From positions 1,538,236 through 1,602,235 of the forward strand of contig NW_021167081.1 in NCBI RefSeq assembly GCF_003711515.1: a stretch of 64,000 bases of DNA. Direction: 5' to 3'. This DNA comes from Sodiomyces alkalinus F11. Taxonomy: Eukaryota > Ascomycota > Sordariomycetes > Glomerellales > Plectosphaerellaceae. Below the pieces are notes generated by a model. It was not told the DNA's origin. It saw only the letters and a program-made list of their open reading frames with translations, and did not search any database. Below are positions 11,148-22,621 of this stretch, one piece after another. How positions within the stretch are numbered: position 1 is the stretch's first letter; each line of letters begins with the position of its first letter. Made by a program: the position numbers and the translations under genes.

Positions 11148-11573
11148 GGGGGGGCGCAAGAGAACCAAATCCCGGACAACTTACCACATGCCAGACAGAA
11201 GCTGGACCAACCCGCCATAGCCAAAAGCGAGAGGAACGGCAATATGCGGTGCCGTCACCCCCCTAGCGTGCAAGTTCACGCAGGACAGGACGAACGTGGT
11301 CAGGGCAAAGGCCGAGAGGCCCAGGGGCGCCGGGTTGGCGAATTTGCGGTGCTCGAGGGGCCTCCATAGACCCGGCTGGAGGGCGCCGCCAAAGGCCGCA
11401 GCCAGGACGTGGGCCGCCACCGGCTGCTCGCGCTCGTACTCGCGGACGTTGGAGGAGCGGCCGCTGTGCTGGTGCTGGTTGATGTTGTCGCGGTGGCTGT
11501 GGTGGTTGTATTCCTTGTCCATGACCACTGGGGACGAGGTGCCGCCTGTGTAGGTGTTTGGGGTGCTAGACAT
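10578..11573 (-). CDS. GPR1/FUN34/YaaH-family acetate transporter
   Basis: Two exons (11573-11185, 11070-10578) give 293 aa. The joint restores the family block [20 protein letters not shown], where the unspliced frame would stop. The protein is a six-helix plasma-membrane carrier for acetate and other short monocarboxylates, comparable to Aspergillus AcpA and yeast Ato1-3. The signature [15 protein letters not shown] lies at residues 80-94, and [12 protein letters not shown] closes the domain. The hydrophilic N-terminal 50 residues are His/Asn-rich and presumably cytosolic. The 114-bp intron has GTAAGT and CAG ends and a GCTAAC branch site, but its middle is a 30-base C run on the coding strand, followed by T and seven more C. 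Expression on acetate or other poor carbon sources is expected from the family; nothing in the sequence shows it. Confidence 0.94.
11117..11154. repeat. G30-A-G7 homopolymer inside the acetate transporter intron
   Basis: Thirty G (11117-11146), one A, then seven G on the plus strand. The whole run lies between donor and branch site of the intron, where it cannot affect the protein but may be length-variable. Confidence 0.95.
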
Positions 11574-12200
11574 GGTTTGTTGAGTTTCTCCTCTCTCCTT
11601 CTGTTTTCACGTTCGTTCTGTTCACACGAGGAGTATGCTGGGGGCCGTGTTGGTTGGAGAAAGGAAGCTTCGGAACAGGTGTTGATATCCTTCTAAGGAA
11701 TGAAAACGATGGAGAGAAAGGGGAGAGAGAGGAGACTCAGGAGAGGGAACTAAGGACACGATGGGATTCCTCTGATCCGGGGAAGGTGGAGAGATGATTT
11801 CGAGTACAATGGAGAAGACACCGTAGAGAGAAAAGAGAGAAGTATAGAGATGGATCCGGTGATTTAGGTCCGGGGTTGGCAAAGACCGGTCTATTGTAAG
11901 ATTACGGGGTAAAGGGGGCGGATGAATGAAGAAGCGAGAAGCCTACAAATGAAAAGACCAAATGATGATGGGTTCAGTTGCTTTTCAGAGCACACGATGT
12001 ATGTAAGGGAAATCGGAGATGTGCAGAGCGCTCATCGCCACTGGGCCCGCTCGAAAGCCCACTTAGCATAGGGAACGGTTTTAGGACCCATGGCATCAAG
12101 TGTTTCTACTTGCGGCGAATCATCCTCGTCCTAATGGAGGCCACTGAGGTCACCAAATATCGACAGAGAGGATGTGGACACTGGCGTTCAGGGGTAGATG

Positions 12201-12232
<32 letters not shown>

Positions 12233-14902
12233 ACGTTCGAAGGATTCGAGGCCCAAGAAGGAATCAAACGAAACAAATATTCTCACGCAATGGTTAAAAA
12301 AACAAAAAAACTTTCTTCCCCCCCCCCTTTTTTTTTTCTTCTTCTTTTTTTCTTCTTTTCTCTTTCGCAAGAATCAAAGTCAATGGGTGGAAACCGTGAG
12401 ATGCATGGTGTGGCGTAGAAGCATCACAGACCTTATTCTTCGGGCTGTCGCTCACCGTGACGCCAAGGGGGGAAAATGAATTTAATTCCTTAGCATGGGA
12501 TGATAAACGTGCCTTTTTACTTGACAACGTCACAAGTCCACGGGCGTCGGAGTTGATGAACGGGACGATTCCGTCGTGGAGGCGTCGCCCACCCACTTTC
12601 ACCGTTGTTTGGCTGGCTTGAACATGTCGTCTCCATTTTCATAATGCAAGATCACTGGTGTTAGCTTGGACCAGTGTGGATCGGCGAGGATAAAACGAAA
12701 GCCAAGGATCTGCTCAAGGATTGTGCGTGTAAGTGCACGAAGGATGATGAATGTGATTCAAGGAGCGACACTTCGGAGCGACACTGTGCACCTTAGGTAA
12801 GGTAGGCTCTTTTCGAGGGGACCGGTGCTTTAAACGAATAAAGAAAAAGATACCCAGACATGAAAACGAAAGCATTGAATATGTTGTCATTGAGAATATG
12901 ACCTCCACGTCATTGGGCCATCACTGACGAAAGAGTGCCGGCCGATCATGCCGAAGTTCTGTTGGGAGACGACTGGACTGGAGGCGCAGTTGGGTCCATC
13001 AGTCGGTACATGTACAACGTATTATGTAATTACCTTCACCCTCCATCCGGCGATCTTGACTCGGCACGTACCACTCGGCAGGTGACCCACGAGTCGTGCT
13101 AGGGGGTGGGACCGGTTACTGGGCCGGGTCCGTCAGTAGGGGCCCGACTCGGGCGAGTGGTCTCGGTGTATGCGCCGAGACCCGGCTAGACCCGTTTTTA
13201 AGGGTCGTCCTAAGGAAGGAAGCTTTTCGGTGAAGACTCTTTTTTGTTCTTCCTTTCCCAACGGCAATTGAAGTCGCCGAGTCGCCAAGGACGCGAGCCA
13301 TTGCTGATGTGGCGAGAAAAGTGTGAGGGAACTGAAGTAAAGTGAAACGTCTCGCAGAGATCATGTACTCCAAGGCTTCAAGCCAAACTGTGCGGCCTTC
13401 AGCGCCCCTCGACCTTTAAAAGTCTAAATTCTTGTCAGAAATGTCAATGTTCGGTCAGCATTCACGCCAAGAGGGAATGAAAAGAGGTGCAAATACCAAG
13501 ACCTGCGTGGCGTTGCCGCCGCCGCGGAACCTGAACCCGCCCGTCTTAAACCCCTTGCTTCTCGGCAACTAACCTTGTGGTCTCTCGGCTTCCGCTTCCC
13601 TTCGTCCGGCGGCTCAAAATCATCCCACGCTGTCATATCCACCAGCGTGGGGTACCTTTCGAAATTAAGATGGGGCCATCTCCGACGACGACTCGTCGAT
13701 GTGAGCGTTTTGCAATACGTTTACTATGCTTCTTGTCCACTTGGTGCTGGTTTAGCGCTGATGAAAATCTGTTTTTCTTTTCTTCTTTTCTTCTTCTTTC
13801 TGTTATCGCCGTTCCCTGCAGCTGCGAATCGGTCTGGATGCTTCAGTAATCCCCAAGTAATCCCTCAGTCGGCCCTTTCGTGGTCACCGAGGACCCATAT
13901 CGTGGGCCTAGGTATCCGTATTCGTCGCCCGTTCCAACGATGAATGGCCTGTCGGAATTTCTGTTTGGAGATAAAGCGCCGCCTGTCACTGATTGGTAAT
14001 CCTTCGCTCTGTGGAGCGGGCGAGAGATATGGCGTGCGTTCGTCTTCTTTCTGTCCTGCTCCTCAACTCCATGCTAGTACGCACAAAATCCGTGCCGTGA
14101 AGATGCGAGCTGGTGTGTAAAAGTCTGCCCGACCATGGTAAAACACATGAAGGGGCCGTAGTAACTCTGGCAAAGTCCGCGATGAATATGTGCTGCAAGG
14201 ACGTGGGTGGCCTTCCTCAAGCTGGGATGCTCAAGTGCAAGGTCCAGACACGTATTCGACACCCTGTCCCATCTGCGAGCGACTAAGATCATCCTCGGTA
14301 CAGCATGTGCTCTCGAGTGCTCCCCAGTGGCCCCAAATCGACCCCTTGCAAGTCCATAACCCCGTATACTGCGTCCTGCATGGGATGATGGGCCGCACTA
14401 GCAGCGGCCCCTGGCCACAGCCACATGGAACTTGTGCAGCGAACTGTCTGTTGGACACGATAAGATGCCCTAATACCGAGGCCTTCCTCTCCGTTCTCCC
14501 TCTCCGTTCCTCCGATCAATCTTCAAGACACAGCCTAGGTCCATGGTCGTCCACTCCGGATGCCCGTAATCAGTGGCCTGATTGAACCGTTAAACCCGCC
14601 GAGCTCGTCTCGTTCCCCGATGTGTAGAAGAACCGCGACTTGTAGGGTAAGAACGACAGCCAGCAAGGCATTAGTGGGTAGCCGAGCCCGGTTCTTGGGA
14701 AACTGACGTATGTAGTTGACGCAGAGTGCAGTACCCTGTTGCAGAGTCGGCGACCATGGAAGAGAAACATTGTTGTATTTTGTTTCTTTTCTTTTTCTCT
14801 CGGAATGAAGGAGGAAAAAGAAAAAAAAAGGCGTCGGGTATCTCGTTCCTCATCTAGGCATATCCAAAAAAAAAAAAAAAAATTCAAAGCCAAAGCCTTC
14901 GT
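11574..14902. other. 3.3-kb gene-poor interval
   Basis: The left part is the promoter side of the acetate transporter (TC/GA-rich to about 11880). A 30-base A run lies at 12201-12230 and C/T tracts at 12318-12360. An inverted repeat (GGTCTCGG/CCGAGACC) lies at 13159-13182. A 17-base A run ends at 14882, just beyond the polymerase stop. Open frames around 13.1-13.9 kb and 14.2-14.6 kb have no recognisable motifs and I do not call them genes. Confidence 0.55.
12201..12230. repeat. A30 homopolymer
   Basis: Thirty consecutive A residues in non-coding DNA, exactly the same length as the G30 run at 11117-11146. Confidence 0.95.
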
Positions 14903-16977
14903 CTACCCGAAACACAACTTCTTCTGTCGTGGATCGACGGTTGGTGGCCTGCCGCGCTTCTTCTCACCCCCGAGCCTCGACTTTTTCGGAGTCTCCGGCG
15001 TCCCCAGTTTTGGCGGTTGTGACGGTACATCTTGGTGCACCGCCTCCCTGATCGTCTGTCTCGACAGACAAAGGTCAATGTGATCGTTAAACTGCCTCTC
15101 GTCAGGGGCTTGAGGCCGATTGCAAATCGGACAGTCCCACCACGTCCCCTCCTCTTCCGCTCTGGTCTCGGGTTTACAGGGGCTGGGGTTGGGGTGGGGG
15201 TGGATCTCCTTTCCATGCCGGTGGTTCGAATCTGACCCGCGGGGGGTGATGGTCGAATCTCCTTCTTCCTGTGAAGCTAGCACCACCGCGTCCGCTTGGG
15301 CTTGCAGGTCGTGGTCGAGCTGGTACATCTCTTCCTCGGGCCATTGTTCCCACACGTCATGGCCGTCGGCAGCGTTTTCGGCTTTGCGGTTCGTGTTCTC
15401 GGGATCCGGGGCAACCGCCGAGCCGGGATCGGCGGTCGTCTTACGCGGTCGGAAGCCGAAGAAGGCCATGGTATCTGGTTTCTTCGTGCTCTCCAAGTGG
15501 GTGACACGCAGACCCATCAATCTCAGTTTCATGCCCGGTATCTCCTGCTCCAGCTTGGCGAGGATGGGGAGAGAGTAGTTGTAGAGATGGTCCGCCATGC
15601 AAATCGCCTTGGGCGTCACGACTTGCCGCGTGTATACTTCAAAGGTATGAAGCTTGACCTTGAGGACGAGCGTCCGGCCCTTGCATTCTGCCTTCTTCAT
15701 GTCCTTTTCAAGTTCCTCAGCCGTCCACCGCAGCTTCTCCCGAAACTTGACTGGGTCCGACATTTCGTGAAATGTGCTCTCCGTGCCTACGCTCTTGCGC
15801 TCGTACTCCTCGGCCGGCTGAATCCGAGTGCGGCCGAGGCCGAGATAGCAATGGATCAAAAACTCGTACGCCTTCTCCCCGAAGAGTGGGCTCAAGTATT
15901 GGCGGTACTGGTAGATATCGCCGCACGTCTTGATGCCGATGCCGCCGAGTTGGCGCTCTAATACCCGCCCGACACCGTTGACCTTGCGAGGCGGTAGGCT
16001 GGCCATGAACTTCATAATGGCCATCCGATCATTGGGCAGCAGGAACTGGCCGTTTGGCTTGTTCATGTTGGAGCATATCTTGGCGAGCTTCGCGTTGGCC
16101 GCAATGCCGGCCGAGACGGTGATGCGCGTCTTCTCATGGATCTCGTCACGCATCTGCTGCACAGCGTCTTCGGGCTCCATGTCCCTGTCGGCGCAGTATT
16201 GGGTGATGTTGAGGTAGGCCTCGTCGATGCTGGCGCTCTCGAAGCGGGGGTCGTATTCGGCGAGGACCTGGCGCACCTCCTGGGCCTTGGCGTTGTACTT
16301 GTCGAAGTTGAGCTTGAGCAGGACGAGGTCCGGGCACAGCTTCTTGGCGACGAAGCTGGCCATGCCGCTGCGGCAGCCGTACTTGCGGGCCACGTAGTTG
16401 CAGGTGGTGAGGACGCCGCCGCCGACGGCGAAGGGTAGGTCTTTGAGCTCCGGACGGTCGAGCTGCTCGACTGCTGCGTAGAAGGCGTCGCAATCGACGT
16501 GGACTATGCATTGGCTGAGATCTCGGGTGAGTTCGAGCTGGGCGACGAGATTGTCGGCGTGACGGAGCTCACGGGACAGATCGAGGGTATCGAGATGGCG
16601 CTTCTTCTGAAGGATTTGGTCGATCTTCTGGGTCAGGATTTTGTCTTTGGCCTCTTCCCGGTTGAAGAATTTGGATCCCTTGGAGGCATTGAAGATGACT
16701 TCGGAGACCTGAATATTCCAAATCATTCAATTAGCATACGAGATAGTACATACTTGTGCTTGAATGGGGACCAGTCGACGGGACGCTTCGAAACACGGAC
16801 CTTCTTCTGATCCACCGAGTCTTGGCCAGCCTTGGTGAGCGAAGGACCCAAGAGGTGATACTTTAATGTGTCATGCTCAGAAGTCAGTCTTGGAGTCAGA
16901 GACGGATCCTTGTGGCCAGCCTCGGGTGGTTCCTCTGGCTCGCGCGGCGACTCGGACGGCGGGGTTGGTGCTGTCAT
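14903..16977 (-). CDS. DNA polymerase kappa (Y-family, DinB type)
   Basis: Two exons (16977-16801, 16708-14903) give 660 aa. The protein is a translesion polymerase that copies past bulky minor-groove adducts in the nucleus. Exon 1 ends in KYHLLGPSLTKAGQDSVDQK, and exon 2 continues with VSEVIFNASKGSKFF, the N-clasp typical of kappa. Catalytic carboxylates are in IVHVDCDAF (D131) and SIDEAYLNIT (D221, E222). A ubiquitin-binding UBZ4 zinc finger lies near the C-terminus (C585, C588, H602, C606), then a basic KKRGRPP stretch (642-648) that looks like a nuclear signal. The last residues, QKKLCFG, resemble a weak PCNA box. The intron donor is GTCCGT; a better-looking GTATGT further into the intron would shift the frame, so GTCCGT was chosen. 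Start at 16977 is likely; an ATG at 17034 is the alternative. Confidence 0.95.
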
Positions 16978-18073
16978 GGCCCAAGAGGAAGCGCCACTAT
17001 AGAGAAACCACGAGCGATGTGCATGTCGGTCCAAGGCAGTAGTAGTGTCGTGATGTCATATGATGATTATGTCGGGACAAAGTCCTTCCTACTCGTGGTC
17101 GTTCCGTGGGAAAATTGGTGGTGGGTAGAAGAAGTATGAAGGTGTGTTGTGTTGTTAGTGGAAAAGACGCGTCTGGGTACTTGTCAGCGGGAATCCCACG
17201 CGAAATCACGTGCAGAACTTTGCCCCCCTGAACGTCCCGTTTTACACTATTAGGCTAAGCTAAGGGCTCAGCCCCGGTTTTATCGAATATTCACGAATAA
17301 TATGACAGGACGGCGTAGACGGAGTGTGGAACTTCGTACATCCCCTGGACTTTGTGTATCCCGTGCTGCGTCCTCTTTGCATCTTCTTTTCATCTCACCT
17401 GGAAACGACTGCACGGATACGGGATACGGATCGTCATTCTTCATTCTTCTTCAGTTGCACTGCCTCCTTTACTGGGACCGATGCCCAGAATAAGGCTCGG
17501 CAAAGCGAGGTAGTGGCACGAATCGCTGTTGCCTTCGTATTCCCCTGCATATCCGTTTTCGTCTCAGGAGCAAGAAAGACGCGTCCTCTATCCGTGATTG
17601 CTCGGTCTCGGTTTTCATCCATCGTCGGCCGCCAAGCGATGATCGCCAGGATGAAAATACCCCACAACTTCTCGCGATTTCGCGTCTCTAATAAACCACT
17701 GCGTCTGCGTCTGCGTCTGCGACTGTGACTTTCACCGCATACCATGGCCCCAGAAACAAGCGTTTCTTCCTCCGCCGTGGAATCCTCCGCGCGGCGATCC
17801 CCCAGATGGTTCCCCCGCGGACAGGCCGAGCCATCGACGCATTTGCTATGCATCTTTTCAGTAGCTGTCTGCCTTGCATCTGCAGCGATTGGGGGCTGAA
17901 TTTCTTCGCCGATCCCCGCGCCAATCCGATGCCTGACGGAACCAGATTGAGTTACCTATCTAACTTTTCTCCCTCCCCTTCCCGAGAGAGAGGCAGCTCT
18001 GAGGCGTAACCAAATTCTTTTTTTTTTCTTTTCTTTTTTTTGCTCCTCGTACGCTCGCTCGCTCTGCAGAAAC
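16978..18073. promoter_or_regulatory. Shared divergent promoter region, Pol kappa / kelch gene
   Basis: This 1.1-kb interval separates two divergent starts. It contains an imperfect TGCGTC hexamer array (about 17698-17725) and a T-rich tract at 18018-18040 just upstream of the kelch gene. A 139-codon minus-strand frame (17434-17853) has no recognisable features and is probably chance. Confidence 0.5.
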
Positions 18074-20384
18074 ATGAAGTCTTCACTACTGCCGAGTTTG
18101 TTTGCTTGGCTTGCTCTGTGGGCTAGTCGAGCTGCCCCAAGCTCGGCCGGCGAGCCAGGGCAAAAGTCGAAACGACAGGAAAGGCTGGAGATTCGTAACC
18201 TTTCGAGGTTATCTGGGGTTTCTGGTAAGTCTTAGCGGGGGACAAATTCGCCCCTTCTCTGAAGTTCTGACTTCTGAGCACCGCTCCTTCGTCTTGACTT
18301 ACGTGAACTTCGTAGCCGTGGTCGCTGGCGACTACATGTATGTCGACGGTGGAGCTTTGATCCTGGTAGACGATGGTGGCAAGTATGAGAAGCAAGCGGG
18401 TATGTGATTGTCGTGTGTCGTTGCCCATGGTCGACTCGGTAGTGGACATGTAACTGATTGGGGGGACGGGATGCTCATCTAGCCTCCGAGATGTTGGCGA
18501 TTCCCATCACCAATTCGTGGACAAATCGAACCGTGCAGTATTGGACCGTGGACAAAGAAGCGCCACGGAACAACTTCCAGTACTTCTTTGCCAACAGCAC
18601 CGGGAAAGGACTGTACGCTTGGGGAGGAGAGGCAACGACGGGGCAAGTGAACGACACCAGCCGACACCTATGGAAATTCGAACCCGACAACTTCGGTGGC
18701 GGTGAATGGCACGTCTCGGAACCGGCCGACAGCGAGGAATTCAGGGAGGTCAACCGGAACGTCGGCGGCGGCTCGGTGTCTTGCGGGAACAACGCATTCA
18801 TTCTCGGCGGTTACGCCAACAACCGGACCGATTTTCACGTCGAAAGTGAGACCAAGATACCGACGCCGGGTTTGGTGACCTATAATATGGACTCGAGGCG
18901 GTGGACGAACGAATCGGCAGCAGCGTTCAACTCACTAGGCACCTACTACCGAGGCAGCGCGCTATGTCTCCCTGAGCACTCGGACGATGGGTTGGTCATG
19001 TTTCTCAGTGGAGAGATGGGTGGAGTGGACCTTTACCGAGAACCCCCGGAGCATTTCCTTTCGTTCGACAACATTACGTTGTACGATCCGTCAACCAAGC
19101 AGTGGTTCTGGCAGGAGACGAGGGGTTCGTCACCGTCGAGGAGAAGTCGATTCTGTGCTGTGTCGGCCAAGAGCCCAGAGGGCACAACAGAGATGTATGA
19201 TTCACTCACATACATGTCTTACCCCCAGATAGGGATGCAGTTATGAGCTAACAAGATGGTAGATTTGTGTACGGTGGCGTGAACAGCCGTCTATCCACAG
19301 CATACGACGAACTCTACGTCCTCACAATACCTGGATTTCAATGGTTCCGGGCAGATTATGCCGCCTTCAATCCCCGTGCGGACCATGCTTGTGTCTTGGC
19401 CGGAAACAGGCAGATGATAGTGGTGGGAGGCATGAATGAAGGGATATCCGAGGAAGCCAGCAAGTTTGAGGACCAGGACCCCTGGGTGAACGGCCTCGGG
19501 GTGTTTGACGTTACCGATTTACAGTGGAAGGACCATTACGATGCTGGGGCGGAGAGATACCAGTCTCCGGCCGTGGTGAGGGATTGGTACAGTGACGGGT
19601 GAGTAGGGGGGGGGGATCTTGGTCTCAGTATGACGATGGGGGCTACTTGCTAATCTCTGTGTACCTCTAGGCATCAGAACTCGGTTGAGTGGTCGAGCCC
19701 TGAAGTGCGGGCGATGTTTTTGGGTACTTTTTCTTTCTTTCTTTTCCCTCCTGGAGCATTAATCTCGCCTTCAGGAAAAACTGCTAACATCGTGTGTTAG
19801 GTGATAATGCAGACGATATGGGCAATGACGACAGTGATACCGGTGACGATGATAATGAGGACATATCTGGTGGTAACAGCAACGCCCCGGGCCCGAACAG
19901 CGCCCTCGTCGGTGGCATCACTGGAGGAGTGGTCGCCGGCGTGATCTTGGTCTCCGTTGCCGTAGTGCTCGTCTTCCTCCGTCGGCGACGACGTATGCAA
20001 CGTCGGCAAGCGGGATTCTCGTCCTCAGGCCTCCTGTCTCCAGCGGAAGGGGGGCAGTCGGCCAGGGGGATGTCGTCCACCCCGTTCGGCCCCCAGCCGG
20101 CTCCTGCCTACCACGAGATTCCCCGTCCGGCGCACCAGCGCAACTCGATCGCGCCCACACCCGTCGACATGTACGGACCCACAACTACTCTCACGGGCCA
20201 TCCGAGGTGGGATTCGTCTTCGACGCATTCTGACGGCACGACCGAATCTGCCACACATCCGTTCGCGCCACCTTTCGCGCCACCTACCGAGCTGCATAGC
20301 GAATCGCGAATGGAGCTAGAAGCACACCATGTGCATGAGCTGGAGGCGCCCATACCGAAGGATAGCAGGGAGGCCCTGAGGTGA
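18074..20384 (+). CDS. Kelch-repeat single-pass membrane protein
   Basis: Six exons (18074-18224, 18316-18399, 18483-19194, 19263-19598, 19671-19723, 19801-20384) give 639 aa. A signal peptide (MKSSLLPSLFAWLALWASRA) opens the protein. It is followed by galactose-oxidase-like kelch blades: GDYMYVDGG, then GKGLYAWGGEA, NNAFILGGYAN and FVYGGVNS, ending with the VVGGM blade. An acidic linker and one transmembrane helix at about 481-505 follow, then an RRRRR stop-transfer patch and a Pro/Ser/Thr-rich cytosolic tail. The layout is a cell-surface beta-propeller with a cytoplasmic tail, common in filamentous ascomycetes and of unknown function. Start 18074 is the first ATG and leads into the signal peptide. 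The gene converges on the CLN3-like gene with about 200 bp between. Confidence 0.9.
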
Positions 20385-20586
20385 AGCCACGTTGTCGTTT
20401 TCTCGAGGGGACGCCGTTGCTAGATCGGGCTTGATTCTTCTCGTCCATATTTATACCCAAAAAGAAAAGAAAAGAAAAAGGAAGAAAAAAAGCAAGCGAT
20501 TGATTAGTTACCCATTCCGCAAGCGCAAACCATTACATACCGCACCTCTTCGTATATACAAACCAAGAGCCTCTCATTGGGCCTTG

Positions 20587-21943
20587 TTATCTAGTTCTAT
20601 GACACCACCTTGTCCCATCGACTGGGAGACTACAGAGGGCGGCCTCGAAAACTGTTCCTACGATACCGCCGAATAACAAGCCGGCCGCCTCACCAGCGCT
20701 CGCTGCGCCGAGAGCAAACTCGCGTGCGTCGGCGTCATAGATATCGTCCTCCAAAATCCGGGCGAAGATATTGACGTACACGGCACCAACGAGGAAGCCA
20801 ATGACGAAAGCCATGAGGAAGATGGCGTAGGCAGAAATAAGGAAGTAGGCGTTGACAAGTACGGAGGCGAGGGCGACGAGGAGAAGGCTCAGCAGGGAGC
20901 GGGGCCGGCGGATTCGGAAGAAGAGCACGGACGAGCGGGCGAGGAGGTTGCCGGCGTGGAAGAAGAGGCCGTAGACGGTACTGTAGTGCAAGAAATCCGG
21001 TTGGAGGGACGCGGCCAGGGCTCGCGCTATGCCTGGGTAAACGACGGCTTGCACGACGAAAGCGACGAACAGAGGCGTCATGTAAGGTTTCACGAGCGGC
21101 CGCGTGAGGCCTATGTTTTGTTTGACGTTTTTCGAAAGCGCGTCCAGCTTGCCGCCGGCAGCTACGGTGGCACCTCCCGCGTGATGCGCGTTAGCGGCTC
21201 CGTTGAGGCGAGGGTCCTGCTGGAGGAGGAACACGCCCGGCTCGCCTTGTAGGTCGTCGTCCAACACGTCGTCCGGGTCGCGGCGGTAGACGGCCGGGCG
21301 GGGCAGGACGAGGAGGAAGGCGACGAGCATTACGGCGGTCAGGGGGAGGATGTGCTCGATGGCTTGGCGGAGTTGGCGGCCCTGCCAGACGGTGACGGCG
21401 AGGGGGAAGAGGGCGCACAGGAGACGGCCGGTGCCGGTGCCGACGCCCCAGCCTGCGAGGCCGGCGAGGCCGTAGTGGCGGAGCTGGCCGAGGCAGGAGA
21501 CGTCGGTGGCGGCGGAGGCGGCGGAAGCGAGCAGGGTCATGAGGATGCGGGGGGCGGGCGGGACGTTGGGTGGAGTGGCGGCTGTGACGATGCGGGTGAG
21601 GACCCAGCAGCTGGCTAGGAGGAGGGGCCGTAGCCGGTACGAGATGTTGACGTGGCGGAGAAGCGGGGGGAGGATGAGTTTTATTAGGAGGGCCGGGAGG
21701 ATTTCGAGTATTGTGACGACGGCTCGGGGGAAGGGGATGATGAGGTAGTTGGCGGAGAAGACGATTAGGGGGAGGATAGAGTTGACGGCGCCTAGATTGG
21801 GTTTCGATATGGTCAGACGTTTTCCTTCCGGGTCAAAGGAGGGTCACAAGAAGGGAAGGACACGAACCGACGAGGCCAAAGGCGATGAAGGTGCGGACCT
21901 CATCTTGGAAGCGGACGGTGGGTGGCCGAGAGAGGCCGGGCAT
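20587..21943 (-). CDS. CLN3/battenin-like (Btn1 family) vacuolar membrane protein
   Basis: Two exons (21943-21868, 21791-20587) give 426 aa, the usual length for CLN3 proteins. These are multi-helix proteins of the vacuolar/lysosomal membrane affecting vacuolar pH and basic amino-acid levels. The opening FIAFGLVGAVNSI corresponds to the first helix, ILPALLIKLILPPLLRHV to the family's second conserved block, and GWGVGTGTGRLL to the SSGTG loop region. The end, DAREFALGAASAGEAAGLL and FEAALCSLPVDG, matches the last helix. The protein is diverged from textbook Btn1, so it may be a lineage-specific paralogue. The 76-bp intron has a non-consensus GTTCGT donor and CTAG acceptor; the frame supports it. 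It shares a promoter region with the glycosyltransferase gene. Confidence 0.83.
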
Positions 21944-22621
21944 CACGGGAATGTGTCGCTAGAGATCGTTGAATCGGTGTAGGCATAGGGGTGGAGTGAA
22001 AAGTTTGGCAGGGGAGGAGAGAGTAGCCCTGAGGCAATGGTAATACCGGTGATGTTGGCGAGTTTGGGTTGTTGAAGACGAAGATGAGCATCTCGAACCA
22101 AGACGCGAGTAGGCACGGAAGCTCTACACGTAGGTACGAGATGATTGATGATTTTACTTCTTAGTCATCAAAGGCTGGACGGATAAGGGGGCGGTTGTCG
22201 AATCAAGCCACTGCCCAAGCCACTAAGTGGTCTGCAGGAGAGTACAGGGTACGTACCCCTGTTCTTGCACAGCCACACACTTCCTCCCGAGTCCCCCCCT
22301 AAACTTTGCGGCGACTTCACGACTTGGGCTTGGCTCTCGATCTCCCAGTTCCTCATCCTGCAGGACGGGGCAACATAATCGCCTTTTTTCGACACGACGA
22401 TCCATGATTCTACACCTCTCCTCGCTCTACGTATATCTTTATGCATAGACTGCAAGAGAAAGCGTCTACGATCGCCGCCTCCTCTCCCCGACACACGACA
22501 CAAGCACACGACGCATGCCGTTCGCGACTCGCCGCCTTCAATCTACCATTGCCCGTTGCCTCTGACGCTGTACTGTCCACGTCCGCCGCCCTGATTTGAA
22601 AAGAACTTTGAACCTACGGCC
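21944..22621. promoter_or_regulatory. Shared divergent promoter region, CLN3-like / glycosyltransferase
   Basis: A 678-bp interval between divergent starts. The glycosyltransferase side has a C/T-rich leader (about 22440-22600). No discrete operator is recognisable. Confidence 0.5.

Noticed and set aside
14190..14585. 131-codon plus-strand frame downstream of polymerase kappa
   Set aside because: Cys/Pro/Ser-rich chance frame; competing frames on both strands are as long and none shows a domain.
15222..15236. GGTTCGAATC box resembling a tRNA B box
   Set aside because: It lies within the polymerase kappa coding frame and no cloverleaf can be formed around it.
17434..17853. 139-codon minus-strand frame between polymerase kappa and the kelch gene
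   Set aside because: Contains a repeat-encoded Arg run, no family resemblance and no leader features.
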